Below the pieces are notes generated by a model that made no database searches, was not told where the DNA came from, and saw nothing but the letters and a program-made list of their open reading frames with translations. Shown piece by piece: positions 35,030 to 44,259 of a DNA stretch of 64,000 nucleotides (positions within the stretch are counted from its first letter, which is position 1; each line of letters opens with the position of its first letter). The DNA is taken from NCBI GenBank assembly GCA_022843385.1, contig JALHNT010000032.1:21602-85601 (forward strand), read 5' to 3'. This DNA is from Anaerolineae bacterium (lineage in GTDB: Bacteria > Chloroflexota > Anaerolineae > Aggregatilineales > Phototrophicaceae). The position numbers and the translations under genes are program-made.

Positions 35030-36646
35030 TTAGTTCGTTCGCAGGATACGAACGTGGCGATCCGGCTCGTCGCCATAACTTTCAGAGACCAGCCGCGCTT
35101 GCCGGGCGAGATCATGCTGGCGACGGCGGATTTCCGCTTCGGCAGGAGCGAGATCGACATACTCGGCTCCGTTGCGGACGCGGATGATGGCGGCTTTAGC
35201 CTCCTCCATCGCCCCCCCAAAAGGGTCTTCGGAACGTTCAACCTCCAGACCGAACAGATCGATCAGGAAGTTCTCGATCTGCGTCACGGTATTGGCGCGC
35301 AGGACATAGATCGGAGTGCCGCGCCGTTCGGCATCGACGATGATGCGCGGGCGGCGGCGATAGTCATTCTTGATGGTGACAATCGCATCGGCCTGGGCGA
35401 AGTCTTCCACAATCGTCAGCGGCACCCGCAGCCGTCGCGCCGACTGCTGCAAGCGATTGCGCGCCACGCCATAGACATACAGCCGCAGGTTCTGCATCGC
35501 GCTGCTGCTCACGGCTGGCGCGGAAGTACGACCTTCATTCTCATCCGGTTGTTTGTGACCATTGCGCCGTCCATTGTTGCTGTGCGGCGTGGTTGCGCCT
35601 TCACGGCTACCGTTATTGCTGGTGCGCCCATTGGTCATCTTCGCTTCTGGCACCATCGTCTCGATCTCGATCTCGCCACGCGCATTGCGGCTGCGGATCT
35701 CGACCGCCATCGGACGCCCGCGCAGGATGCCATCGACCGCCGCCGAGACATCTTCATGCACCACCAACCGGTCGCGGGTTTGAATCTCGATCAGCACATC
35801 GAAGGTCGGCGGGGCGCGGCGTTCCAGCACTGATTTCTGCGTCCCACGCCGGCGCGCTTCTTCATCAGAAAGCGTCACCGACTCGATGCCACCCACCAGG
35901 TCGGAGAGCGTCGGGTTGAGCATCAGGTTCTCCAGCGCGTTGCCATGTGCCGTGCCGATGAGCTGGACACCGCGTTCCGCGATGGTGCGGGCCGCGTCGG
36001 CTTCGCTGGAACGACCGATCTCGTCGATGACGATCACTTCCGGGTTGTGGTTTTCCACCGCTTCGATCATCACCTCATGCTGGCGTTCCGGATGCGACAC
36101 CTGCATCCGGCGGGCGCGTCCGATGGCCGGGTGCGGCACATCGCCATCGCCGCCGATTTCGTTGGAGGTATCGACGATCACGACACGCTTGCGTTCGGCC
36201 AGCACACGGGCGGCTTCGCGCAGCATGGTGGTCTTACCCACACCGGGCGGCCCCATCATCAGGATGCTCTGACCAGACTCGATCAGGTCGGTGATGATTT
36301 CGATAGTGCCATACACCGCGCGCCCGACGCGGCAGGTCAGACCCACTACATCCTGCCGCCGGTTGCGGATGGCCGAGATGCGATGCAGCGTACGTTCCAG
36401 GCCAGCGCGGTTGTCGCTGTCAAACGAGCCGATATTGGCAACGATGGTATCAATGTCTTCGCGTGTGACTTCATCCTCCAACAGGATCATTTCGCCCTCG
36501 ACATAACGCGCTGTTGGCACACGCCCCAGATCGAGGACAATCTCGAGCAGCTCATCGATATTCCCAATGTGATCGAGCGCAGCATTCAAATGAGGGGGCA
36601 AAACTCGTCGCAGTTCGTGGATGTTGTCGGTAATCCGTCGTTCCAT
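35030..36646 (-). CDS. R3H domain AAA ATPase (SpoIIIAA/Ycf45-like)
   Basis: A 538-residue P-loop ATPase. Residues ~95-330 hold the ATPase core: Walker A GPPGVGKTTML, Walker B VIVIDEIGRSSEAD, sensor IGTAHG. This is the single-stranded nucleic acid-handling family related to SpoIIIAA and plastid Ycf45. A low-complexity linker rich in Asn, Gly and Ser (about 350-395) leads to a region with RLRVPLTIVEDFAQADAIVTIK and the C-terminal R3H domain (RRRQHDLARQARLVSES). The cellular role is not established. A terminator follows the stop. Confidence 0.92.
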   Translation of the reverse strand: MERRITDNIHELRRVLPPHLNAALDHIGNIDELLEIVLDLGRVPTARYVEGEMILLEDEVTREDIDTIVANIGSFDSDNRAGLERTLHRISAIRNRRQDVVGLTCRVGRAVYGTIEIITDLIESGQSILMMGPPGVGKTTMLREAARVLAERKRVVIVDTSNEIGGDGDVPHPAIGRARRMQVSHPERQHEVMIEAVENHNPEVIVIDEIGRSSEADAARTIAERGVQLIGTAHGNALENLMLNPTLSDLVGGIESVTLSDEEARRRGTQKSVLERRAPPTFDVLIEIQTRDRLVVHEDVSAAVDGILRGRPMAVEIRSRNARGEIEIETMVPEAKMTNGRTSNNGSREGATTPHSNNGRRNGHKQPDENEGRTSAPAVSSSAMQNLRLYVYGVARNRLQQSARRLRVPLTIVEDFAQADAIVTIKNDYRRRPRIIVDAERRGTPIYVLRANTVTQIENFLIDLFGLEVERSEDPFGGAMEEAKAAIIRVRNGAEYVDLAPAEAEIRRRQHDLARQARLVSESYGDEPDRHVRILRTN

Positions 36647-36696
36647 AGAGTGGGTACATCTCTCCTTGATCTAGTGTAGCGGAGCGTTAACCAGGC

Positions 36697-37686
36697 TTAT
36701 TGCATCCTTTCGCTCATACACGCTTCGAGTTCGGTCGCGCCACTGGTGGGTGGCTTGATCGTGTGCGGCACCACCTGGAACTGATGCTCCAGCGGGGTAT
36801 AGGCTGCCGCGCGCACGCCGGCTGCGATGTGCTTGACCATCACCGCCTGCCGCGAGCAAATCGTGAACCCCAGCGCCTCCAGCGCGTCATCCAGCCAATC
36901 CTGATAACGGCGCACCCGCACATAGACTGGCACTTTGGCACAGCGCTCGATCTGGTTGACGGCGGCCTGGATGATGTCGGCGGCTTCACTGAAGACATCC
37001 GGGTGCAGATGCGGCATCAGGTAGACGCCGCTGCGGCCTTCGACTACGCCGATATAGCCTTCCACCCGGTCATGCTTGCGATACACCAGCCCTTCACCGA
37101 CGCCCGGTAGTTCGGTGACCGTTTGTACCAGACGTGGGATGATGTTGCCATACAGGACATGAATCCCGGTCAGGTCATCCTGCGTCGCTTCGGTCAGTTC
37201 GATCGGATGGCGCAGCGGATGATGCGCCCGATCTTCCGGCGCGCGGCACCAGATTTCCTGGCGGGCATATACTGCGTAGTGAGCGATACGCATGGTCTTG
37301 AACAGCGGGGCATTCTCATCGACTTCCGCCGTCAGGATGTGTGCACCATGTTTGCCGGCTTCCATCGCCATTGTATCGAGCAGGTGCAGCCAGGCCGTAT
37401 CGTCTTCGCCTTCTTCCAGATCAGGCGCGACATACGCCACGCGGGCGAAATCCTCATCGGCACTCAGGCGGAACTGACCGACAACCTGACCACTTTCCGC
37501 CCGTGTCACCATGGTGTGAACCCCACGAATGGGCAACAGCAGGGTGAACAGACCGGCACTTTGTGAGCCAGTGGCATCCTGTGTGAAGCACATTTCACTA
37601 TCCAGCACAATGCCGCTTTCGCTCAAGCGTTTGACCAGTGGGATATCCACCAGTGTCACAGCACGGGTTTCAGCGGTATCACGCAT
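36697..37686 (-). CDS. GNAT-like protein of unknown function
   Basis: A 329-residue soluble protein. Strand-helix patterns suggest one or two degenerate GNAT folds (VVGQFRLSADEDFARVAYVAP in the first half; DVFSEAADIIQAAVN and ALEALGF in the second). The acetyl-CoA loop is not obvious, so it may be an inactive or divergent member. It is the gene before the R3H ATPase on the same strand, with a 50-base gap, so the two may be co-transcribed. A stem-loop at 37742-37775 lies in its leader. Confidence 0.6.
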   Translation of the reverse strand: MRDTAETRAVTLVDIPLVKRLSESGIVLDSEMCFTQDATGSQSAGLFTLLLPIRGVHTMVTRAESGQVVGQFRLSADEDFARVAYVAPDLEEGEDDTAWLHLLDTMAMEAGKHGAHILTAEVDENAPLFKTMRIAHYAVYARQEIWCRAPEDRAHHPLRHPIELTEATQDDLTGIHVLYGNIIPRLVQTVTELPGVGEGLVYRKHDRVEGYIGVVEGRSGVYLMPHLHPDVFSEAADIIQAAVNQIERCAKVPVYVRVRRYQDWLDDALEALGFTICSRQAVMVKHIAAGVRAAAYTPLEHQFQVVPHTIKPPTSGATELEACMSERMQ

Positions 37687-37741
37687 GTATCCTCGCTTTG
37701 TTGTTGATCGTGGTCACAGGATAACCCTGTCCACCTTGCAA

Positions 37742-37775
37742 CATCCTCATCGGTGATAACACCGTCGCGAGGATG
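37742..37775 (-). promoter_or_regulatory. Two-tier stem-loop in the leader of the GNAT-like gene
   Basis: Outer stem CATCCTC/GAGGATG (37742-37748 and 37769-37775) and inner stem CGGTG/CACCG (37751-37755 and 37760-37764) with an ATAA loop. It ends 55 bases before the start codon. No T tract, so a leader structure rather than a terminator. Confidence 0.35.
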
Positions 37776-37983
37776 GGGTTCTGTTGCGCTTACGACTATC
37801 TCATATTGTAGCACCGCCCATCCGCCCATCACAATTTCGTCAACCGCTGATTGACCACCGTTTCAGTGCACCGGGTCAGTATAAAATACCAGTTTGGGTT
37901 TTTAAAGGGTCAAAAAGGGTCAATTCCATTCAACACAGTGTCCACAAATTCTACAAAATGCACAAATCCGCTAAAATAAGCGC

Positions 37984-38364
37984 ATGAATACTCGAAACGT
38001 ACTTCAAACCCTGTGGCGTGGCTTCACACTGCGCTGTCCGAATTGCGGGCGCGGCGCGATGTTTCACGGCCTGTTTCAGCCCATCCCCACCTGCTCCGCC
38101 TGCGGGGTGCGCTATGAACGGCGCGAGGGCGAATCCATCGGCGGGACGCTGATTAATCTGGTGGTGGCGGAAGTCCTGTCGATGGGCGGGCTGATCGTAT
38201 CCCAGGTGGCCTTCAGCCCACCGCTGGCCTTTCAACTGACCTTCTGGGTCAGCTTCAACGTTCTGTTCATCATCTTCTTCTACCGCCATGCCCGCGCCCT
38301 GTGGGTCGCCATCACCCATCTCTCAGGCGGCTTGCAGGCCGATACCGAACCGAACCGTTCATAA
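37984..38364 (+). CDS. DUF983 family membrane protein
   Basis: A 126-residue protein. An N-terminal zinc-ribbon-like motif, CPNCGRGAMF and CSACGVRYE (residues 18-42), is followed by two hydrophobic segments (about 55-75 and 80-98). This is the DUF983 pattern (small zinc-ribbon membrane proteins of unknown role). Upstream, two GGGTCAA copies (about 37908-37922) might be operator half-sites. Stop and next start are eight bases apart, so it begins a plus-strand cluster. Confidence 0.88.
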   Translation: MNTRNVLQTLWRGFTLRCPNCGRGAMFHGLFQPIPTCSACGVRYERREGESIGGTLINLVVAEVLSMGGLIVSQVAFSPPLAFQLTFWVSFNVLFIIFFYRHARALWVAITHLSGGLQADTEPNRS

Positions 38365-38372
38365 GGACACAC

Positions 38373-38786
38373 ATGAGCTATACCGTCACCCGTCTGCGCG
38401 GCGAACCCATCATCCACATTCAGTTCATCGGCGAGACCACCGCAGCCGATGTGGTCGCCTCGCGTGAGGCCTCCCTGCCCCTCTCAATGGCGATCCTGAC
38501 AGAAGACCCGTCCGCGGTGGTCTATATCATCATCGACAACCGGCAGATCAACACCACCTTCATGGAAACGCTCAACATCCTGCGGACACAGGTCATGGAA
38601 ACCCGCGCCGACCAACTGCCCATTCAGTTCGTGGTCGTTGGCAGCAATGCCAGCACCCGGACGTTCGTCACTGCTCTGGCGAACGAGGCGCATGGGGGCA
38701 TCCGGGTGCCGCTTTACCTGCACCTGGAAGATGCGTTGGAGTACATCCATACTGACATTGCACGTCGTGTTGCGAAAGAGACATGA
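38373..38786 (+). CDS. Small STAS-like hypothetical protein
   Basis: A 137-residue soluble protein. The alternating strand-helix pattern (PIIHIQFIGETTAADV, VVYIIIDNRQI, IQFVVVGSNASTRTF) resembles STAS/SpoIIAA-type or anti-anti-sigma-like folds, but no diagnostic phospho-serine motif is certain. AAGGA is six bases before the ATG. The frame is open 24 codons upstream into the DUF983 gene; that part is unconserved. Likely co-transcribed with the DUF983 gene. Confidence 0.55.
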   Translation: MSYTVTRLRGEPIIHIQFIGETTAADVVASREASLPLSMAILTEDPSAVVYIIIDNRQINTTFMETLNILRTQVMETRADQLPIQFVVVGSNASTRTFVTALANEAHGGIRVPLYLHLEDALEYIHTDIARRVAKET

Positions 38787-38841
38787 TGCAACACTGTCAT
38801 ATCTGACCCACTATCTTTATCGACTTGAAAGCGAGATCAGC

Positions 38842-39255
38842 ATGATTAAACAAGTGGCGCACATCTGCATCGGCGCACTCGATCTGGACCAAAGCCGGCA
38901 CTTTTACTGCGACATCCTGGGTCTGGAAAAAGGATTCGACTTCGTAAAGCAGGGTGAGATCATCGGTTTCTATGTCAAGACGGGAGCCAATACGTTCATC
39001 GAAATCTTCCACCAGGCTGAATCACCCAGCAGCACAAACCCGATCATCCGCCATCTCTGCCTGGAAGTGGATGACCTGGATGGTTTCATTGCTGACGTGC
39101 GGGCGAAGGGGTGGGCAGTCACCGATAAGAAGAAGGGCGGCGATGAGTCGTGGCAGGCCTGGCTGACCGACCCCAGCGGTGTGGCAGTAGAAGTGATGCA
39201 GTACACCGCAGCCAGTTCACAGTTCACCGGAAATCCGTGTCAGGTAGATTGGTGA
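38842..39255 (+). CDS. VOC family protein (glyoxalase/bleomycin resistance-like)
   Basis: A 137-residue VOC protein with paired beta-alpha-beta-beta-beta modules. HICIGALDLDQSRHFYCDIL and FIEIFH in the first half and HLCLEVDDLDGFIADVR and VEVMQY in the second give the typical metal ligand positions (His, Glu, His, Glu). Enzymes of this superfamily include glyoxalase I, dioxygenases and antibiotic-binding proteins; the substrate is not clear. The start follows 68 unconserved codons of open frame. Its stop overlaps the next gene by one base (TGATG). Confidence 0.85.
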   Translation: MIKQVAHICIGALDLDQSRHFYCDILGLEKGFDFVKQGEIIGFYVKTGANTFIEIFHQAESPSSTNPIIRHLCLEVDDLDGFIADVRAKGWAVTDKKKGGDESWQAWLTDPSGVAVEVMQYTAASSQFTGNPCQVDW

Positions 39256-40616
39256 TGGGTGGGCAGTGGTCGCGGCGTCGCTGGCTGGCGTGGCTGGGCA
39301 GCCTGGCGCTGTTGGGTATTCCAGGTCGATGGGCTGGGATGAGTACACCCTCTGTAATTGTCATTGGCGCGGGGGCAGCCGGACTGGGTGCGGCGCGACG
39401 GCTGCATGATGCCGGACTGAAAGTGACCACCCTGGAGGCACGAGATCGGCTGGGCGGACGAATGCACAGCAGCTACGACTTCGCCCGCTATCCGATTGAA
39501 CTGGGCGCGGAATACATCCATGGTGATCGGGTGGCAACCTGGTCGCTGCTGCGTCAAGCGGGGATGCGGGCCCGACCTGCCTTTGAAGATGCGGTCAACA
39601 CCATCCTGCACCTGGGTGATGAACGGCTGACAGTGGAGCAGTGGGGCCTGATGCCAAACGTGGATCTGCTGGGCGAAGAACGCTACTACCAGATGGCGCA
39701 GCAGTGGGTCGAGTCCGGTGAGGATGATATTTCGCTGGCCGATCTGCTGGATGAGAATGACATCCTTCTGGGCGACAGTCTATACAGTCTGATCGATGGC
39801 GCAATGCAGGGTTTCCTGGCGGCACCCCTGGATCAATTCAGCACCTACAGCTTGCTCGAATTTGAGGATGATCCTGGCGGAAACTATCGCGTGGCACAGG
39901 GCTACAGCCGCCTCTTCGAAGGATTTGCTGAGGGTCTGTCGATCCGCTATGGCGCTGAAGTGCGACGCATCGAATGGGGTGGCAACCGTGTCCGCGTGAC
40001 GCTGGCCGATGGTTCTGCGCTGGAAGCGGATCGAGTCATCATCACGCTGCCGCTGGGGGTGCTGCAAGCCGAAGTGGTGACGTTCGATCCAGCGCTGCCC
40101 GCCGCTAAACAACGCGCCATCGCCGGGTTGGGATCGGGTGCTGTCAACAAGCTCATTCTGCATTTTGAAGATGCTTTCTGGCCGGAGACGATGGAGATGC
40201 TTTACACCGAGCGCCTGACCCAGAATTACTGGCGTCCCGGCTGGGGGCGACGTGACGAGCAGCCGATCCTGACCGGCTTCATCGGCGGAAGGGGTGGCGA
40301 AGCGCTGTCTGAGATGGGCGAAAAGGAGGCAATTGCTACCGCGCTGGATGATCTGAAAGCGATCTTTGGCACCCGCTCGCTCAGCCGGCTACGCAGTGGG
40401 CAGTTTGTCGACTGGTGGGGCGACCCCTTCAGCCGGATGGGCTACAGCTATGTGCCAGTGGGTTCAGCCGGGCTGCGGCAGATTCTGGCCGAGCCAGTGG
40501 GCGATCAGTTGTTTTTCGCCGGTGAAGCCAGCAATGTGGGGCGTCCGGCACTGGTGCATGGCGCGCTGGAAACGGGCTACCGCGCTGCCCGCCAAGTCCA
40601 GCGCAGCCTGGACTGA
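39255..40616 (+). CDS. Tat-exported FAD-dependent amine oxidase
   Basis: A 453-residue flavin amine oxidase. The N terminus has a twin-arginine motif (SRRRWLAWLGSLALLG), so it is probably folded before export. The Rossmann motif VIGAGAAGLGAARRLHDAGL and the following LEARDRLGGR bind FAD; near the end FAGEASNVGRPALVHGALE is the second FAD-contact region. This pattern fits monoamine/polyamine oxidases and phytoene-desaturase-like relatives. Translational coupling with the glyoxalase-like gene (TGATG overlap) hints at a shared pathway. Confidence 0.88.
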   Translation: MGGQWSRRRWLAWLGSLALLGIPGRWAGMSTPSVIVIGAGAAGLGAARRLHDAGLKVTTLEARDRLGGRMHSSYDFARYPIELGAEYIHGDRVATWSLLRQAGMRARPAFEDAVNTILHLGDERLTVEQWGLMPNVDLLGEERYYQMAQQWVESGEDDISLADLLDENDILLGDSLYSLIDGAMQGFLAAPLDQFSTYSLLEFEDDPGGNYRVAQGYSRLFEGFAEGLSIRYGAEVRRIEWGGNRVRVTLADGSALEADRVIITLPLGVLQAEVVTFDPALPAAKQRAIAGLGSGAVNKLILHFEDAFWPETMEMLYTERLTQNYWRPGWGRRDEQPILTGFIGGRGGEALSEMGEKEAIATALDDLKAIFGTRSLSRLRSGQFVDWWGDPFSRMGYSYVPVGSAGLRQILAEPVGDQLFFAGEASNVGRPALVHGALETGYRAARQVQRSLD

Positions 40617-40636
40617 CCGGACTCGTTAATTCGCGT

Positions 40637-41479
40637 TCAGCACCCGTTCGGGATGCTCAGGTTGGTTGTGATGTTGACATCATAAAGATCATAGCGAAGA
40701 GTCACCAGGCCATCAACGGGCAGCGCCCGATCAAAGATGATGGCATTGGCAACATTGAGGCTGACATAAAAGCGTGCCACGACATTCTGTGCCGGGTTCA
40801 CCCATAATTCGCCGTCGACCAGCTCAATGCGACCGCCATCCAGGACGCGGATTGAAGGCAGGCTGACAGCAGCCTGTTCGAAGCTGTAGCGCCAGACTTC
40901 CTGACCGTTGATCGTCGCGACCTGTCCGGCAGGCACCGCTCGTCCGACTCCGCCCACCAATGTCCCGGCGCGTAGCCCGGCAGCCGTCACCGCATCTTCT
41001 ACATCCGTAACACAGATACCGGACTGAAGCAGAAATGAGTCCGGTCCCAAGCGCACCGCCTCGAACGCATTGTCTTCACGTCCCAGCATCTCGCCGCGCG
41101 TCGCCACGATCACTCGCCGTGAGGAGCCGATCTGGTTGAACCAGACATCGGCCAGGGCATTGGCGCTGGTCTGGCGTGGCGTATTGGCGAACACACCATC
41201 AAACAGCAGTTCCACGCGATAGCGACCGCCGGCCAGCAGGTTGAGATTCTCATCGACTTCGGGAAAAGAGACTGACTCGCGGAAGCCTTCTGGCGGGGCA
41301 ACCGACGTGAGGAACTGCGCTGTCGCCAGGCTTTCCATGACGGCTGGCGTTGGCAGATCGGCAATGGTCTGACCGCGCTGGCTGTTACAGGCTGTCAGGC
41401 AAGATAGACAGCATAACCCGATAAGAAAATAGACTTTCACACGACACTCATCACACAACAACTGATCACTGGTGTGCAT
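40637..41479 (-). CDS. Putative lipoprotein of unknown function
   Basis: A 280-residue protein with a lipobox, LSCLTACNS (Cys about 31). Starting at the GTG of codon 14 (VKVYFLIG) would give a normal lipoprotein signal peptide, so the real start may be there. The mature part is beta-rich, with an Asn/Asp/Val pattern but no known domain. It is the last gene of a four-gene surface-protein cluster on the minus strand (40637-44058). Confidence 0.6.
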   Translation of the reverse strand: MHTSDQLLCDECRVKVYFLIGLCCLSCLTACNSQRGQTIADLPTPAVMESLATAQFLTSVAPPEGFRESVSFPEVDENLNLLAGGRYRVELLFDGVFANTPRQTSANALADVWFNQIGSSRRVIVATRGEMLGREDNAFEAVRLGPDSFLLQSGICVTDVEDAVTAAGLRAGTLVGGVGRAVPAGQVATINGQEVWRYSFEQAAVSLPSIRVLDGGRIELVDGELWVNPAQNVVARFYVSLNVANAIIFDRALPVDGLVTLRYDLYDVNITTNLSIPNGC

Positions 41480-41545
41480 TGTACACCCTTCAGCCTGTCA
41501 GGGGAAATTCAACGAAGTTGTTTAAAGGAACGTCGGTGAGTTAGG

Positions 41546-41974
41546 TCAGGGCGATTCGGTGGCTTCTGGTCGCGGGATGACATCAACGACGATAGTGACG
41601 GGCGGGCTGGGGCGGTCATCGGCGCGGTAGGCGATCGCGGTGATGGCGTGCTTGCCCAGCCCCTCGGCCAGCCAGTTGAAACGGACGACGAAGGCTGGGA
41701 CGGGGGTGTTGTTCTCTGGTGCGGCCTGGTCATGCGGGACATCATCGATCAGCAATTCAACCCGGCTGATGCCCACGCCGCTGTCCTGTGCTGCCACTTC
41801 CAGCGTCAGGTCGGTGCCTTCGAAGACGCTGCTGTTATTTTCCGGATAGGCGAAACGTACCTGGGGTGCATCCAGCGTCGGCACCGGCGTGTCAGTGACA
41901 TTGCCCGCCCGCAGGTTGCATCCAGCGAGCAACGCCGCGCACAGGATGAGGAGGAATGTGGAAGATTGGCGCAT
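41546..41974 (-). CDS. Lipoprotein with Ig-like domain
   Basis: A 142-residue lipoprotein; signal MRQSSTFLLILCAALLAGC gives a lipobox with Cys19. The remainder (about 30-130) looks like one Ig-like/Big-type beta-sandwich (VRFAYPENNSSVFEGTDLTL, SRVELLIDDVP, TAIAYRADDRPSPPVTIVV). Such domains bind carbohydrate or display on the surface. GAGGGG precedes the start, seven bases after the PLAT gene stop, so the two are co-transcribed. Confidence 0.75.
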   Translation of the reverse strand: MRQSSTFLLILCAALLAGCNLRAGNVTDTPVPTLDAPQVRFAYPENNSSVFEGTDLTLEVAAQDSGVGISRVELLIDDVPHDQAAPENNTPVPAFVVRFNWLAEGLGKHAITAIAYRADDRPSPPVTIVVDVIPRPEATESP

Positions 41975-41981
41975 CCGCCCC

Positions 41982-42341
41982 TCACAAATCGACGCAGGCG
42001 GTCAAGCTGCCGCCTTCTTCGACGCCCAGCCAGCGGTTGAAGGTGAACTGCCATTCGCGGCTGGTCTCGTCGTCCTTGACGCGGACATACTCAACATACC
42101 AACCGGAGTCAGCCGTCGCGTCCTGTCCAATACAGCAGCGGGTCAGGTTTCCCAGATCTGGGACTTCCAGCACGAACTTGTCGATGCTGCCCTCTTCAAA
42201 GGCGAAGATGTCTTGTGGCGGCAGATAGATCGATTCGGTATGTCCCTGCGTGCCGGTGAGCTGGAGGAAGACGTTCGAGTCGGTTCCGCCCAGCGGTTGT
42301 TCTCCGGTCTTGATCCACAGATAATACAGGTTGGTCTTCAC
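41982..42341 (-). CDS. PLAT/LH2 domain protein
   Basis: A 119-residue protein that is essentially one PLAT (LH2) domain: YYLWIKTGEQPLGGTDSNVF, then FAFEEGSIDKFVLEVPDLG, and at the end WYVEYVRVKDDETSREWQFT. PLAT domains are found in lipoxygenases and lipases, where they bind lipids or membrane proteins. There is no signal peptide. I chose the GTG at 42339-42341 with GAGGGG eight bases upstream; an ATG at 42368 would overlap the DUF3352 gene by 23 bases. Single-domain bacterial PLAT proteins are rare. Confidence 0.8.
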   Translation of the reverse strand: MKTNLYYLWIKTGEQPLGGTDSNVFLQLTGTQGHTESIYLPPQDIFAFEEGSIDKFVLEVPDLGNLTRCCIGQDATADSGWYVEYVRVKDDETSREWQFTFNRWLGVEEGGSLTACVDL

Positions 42342-42345
42342 AGCC

Positions 42346-44058
42346 TCATCCCCTCGGCAGCAGGACACTCATGTCCAGGCGCAGCAATTGATCGCCTTCG
42401 GCAGCGATGCCCAGCGCCATGCGCCGCTGGTTGGTGGCATTGGAACTGACTCCGCCCGGTATCTGGAAGAAGGTATTATAGAGCGCCAACAGATCGACAT
42501 AGAGATCAGGGCGCGGCGTCTGGCTGATGATGTCCTGATAGCCGGGCAGATTGACCAGCCGGTCATCGCCTTGTTCCGCCGCCAGCACCGGTCGAATGGC
42601 GTTGCCGGTGGTCAGAATCAGCTTATCATTCTGCGTGGCGATGGTGAAGATTGGGCGACCAGAGACATCCGCGCCAAGTGTCGTAATTGACCAGCCATTG
42701 ATCGGGTCAGCTGGCTGACTCTCCAATCCGTACAGCGTTTGCAGCAGGCGGGTCACGCCGCTTTGCGCCGCATCCGGGTCATCAACTTCGGTGACGATCA
42801 GGACATCGAAGGGGGTGTTGAGCAGCGGGAGCGGATTATTCGGGCGCGGTAAAATCGCCAGCGTATAACTGCCAGAGACATGGCTGAACAGATCGGCTTG
42901 CAGATCGTAGCGGTTGACGGTCTTCATCACCTCGCTGAAAGCGCTGACCACCTGACGCAGATCATCGGCGCTGGGGGCATTGGCTAGCCCGCTGGCGGTG
43001 CCAACCGTCTGAATGCCCAACCCACCGATTAATTCACGGGCGAAGTTGGTCATGGGCAGCGAAGTTATAGCGTCGCTGAGGAAGTGGGTGAAGTTGCTGC
43101 CGCTGTGCACCAGCAGGGCATTGCGCGGCACAAATTCCAGTAGCGCCGGGTTGGCGATCTCGGTTGCGGTGGGCAGCGCGCCGGAGCTGTGGAAATAGGC
43201 GCTGGCGCGGACAGTGAAGGTCTCGGTGTCGAAGCGCAGGCTCACACCCGCTCCATCAAAACTGCCATCCAACACCTGCTGCACGAAGCCCTGGCTGGTC
43301 AGCGCCCCGCCTAGCGCTTGCAGCAGCGCCTCGGAAGTCGCCTGCCCGTTCAGCAGCCCGTTGATGGCTGGTAGCAGGTAGTCGCCGCCGATATAGGCCG
43401 AGATCGGGGCATCAGCCGGGCTGGCCTCGGTGATGGCGCGATAGGCGGGCTGGGCGCTGATTGGCTCGGCAGCTCCTGCCTGAACATCCAACCCGGCCTT
43501 GACCCGTTCCAGCGGGCCGATGAATACGACCGTCGAGGTGATGGCGTAGCTGACACGATCTCCGATATAGATTTTGACCGAACGATGCTCGGTCTCGCTG
43601 CCCAAATCCTGACCATTCAGGATCGGGCTGAGGGCGCTAGTGGCATTCAGATAATTGGTGACGGGCAGCACCAGCAGGATGTCGTCGGTTGCAGTCTCGA
43701 AAGCGCCATCAAACTGGCGGTATGCCAGCGCCATCTCACCTTCGACCCAGGGCAGCACATTATCGACGAAGCTGGTGCCATCGACATTAAACCACTGGAT
43801 GAAGGGAATCACGGTATCGAATTGCAGCGCTTCATCACCCAGCGCGACCCGGTTGGGCTGTAACATCTGGGCGGCAAAGGCCACCGCGTTGATGTTCTGT
43901 ACTGTTACGCCCGGCTCGGTCAGGCGTAGGCGGATGAAGCCGGCAAAATCCGCCGGGATGTAATCCGCCGCATCGCGGGTGTTGGGCTGCTGCGCAGCCA
44001 CCGGTAGAAGAGCTATCAGGCTGACTAGCAAAACCACGAAAACCAAGCGTTTCCACAT
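42346..44058 (-). CDS. DUF3352 domain exported protein
   Basis: A 570-residue exported protein. The signal peptide MWKRLVFVVLLVSLIALLPVAAQ ends at AAQ; GGGAA before the ATG at 44058 supports this start over one 24 codons upstream. The mature part follows the DUF3352 pattern (ADYIPADFAGFIRL at the N terminus, VEGEMALAYRQFDG, LVHSGSNF in the middle), seen in cyanobacteria and Chloroflexota. Role unknown. First gene of the minus-strand surface cluster; the PLAT gene starts about five bases after its stop. The 44059-44259 gap is a divergent promoter region. Confidence 0.82.
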   Translation of the reverse strand: MWKRLVFVVLLVSLIALLPVAAQQPNTRDAADYIPADFAGFIRLRLTEPGVTVQNINAVAFAAQMLQPNRVALGDEALQFDTVIPFIQWFNVDGTSFVDNVLPWVEGEMALAYRQFDGAFETATDDILLVLPVTNYLNATSALSPILNGQDLGSETEHRSVKIYIGDRVSYAITSTVVFIGPLERVKAGLDVQAGAAEPISAQPAYRAITEASPADAPISAYIGGDYLLPAINGLLNGQATSEALLQALGGALTSQGFVQQVLDGSFDGAGVSLRFDTETFTVRASAYFHSSGALPTATEIANPALLEFVPRNALLVHSGSNFTHFLSDAITSLPMTNFARELIGGLGIQTVGTASGLANAPSADDLRQVVSAFSEVMKTVNRYDLQADLFSHVSGSYTLAILPRPNNPLPLLNTPFDVLIVTEVDDPDAAQSGVTRLLQTLYGLESQPADPINGWSITTLGADVSGRPIFTIATQNDKLILTTGNAIRPVLAAEQGDDRLVNLPGYQDIISQTPRPDLYVDLLALYNTFFQIPGGVSSNATNQRRMALGIAAEGDQLLRLDMSVLLPRG

Positions 44059-44259
44059 AAGCGTATTCCCACATCCACCCAATCCATCCAACCATAACTC
44101 TACTCGAAATGCGCGCCAGATAGCAACCATCGTTCATCCTGCTCCAATCGAAGGGGCAACCCTGGCTTCCTGACGGCTACAACAAGGCTGGGTTTCGACT
44201 TTCCCAAACGCCCAAGCCCGATTAAACTGATGACAAACAGATCGAACAGGAAGCAGACC

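Noticed and set aside
34849..35241. Minus-strand frame of 130 codons overlapping the R3H ATPase end
   Set aside because: Most of it overlaps the ATPase gene and its terminator in another frame, with no ribosome binding site or domain. Only its TEAVVNQ segment is of interest, noted as a shared motif.
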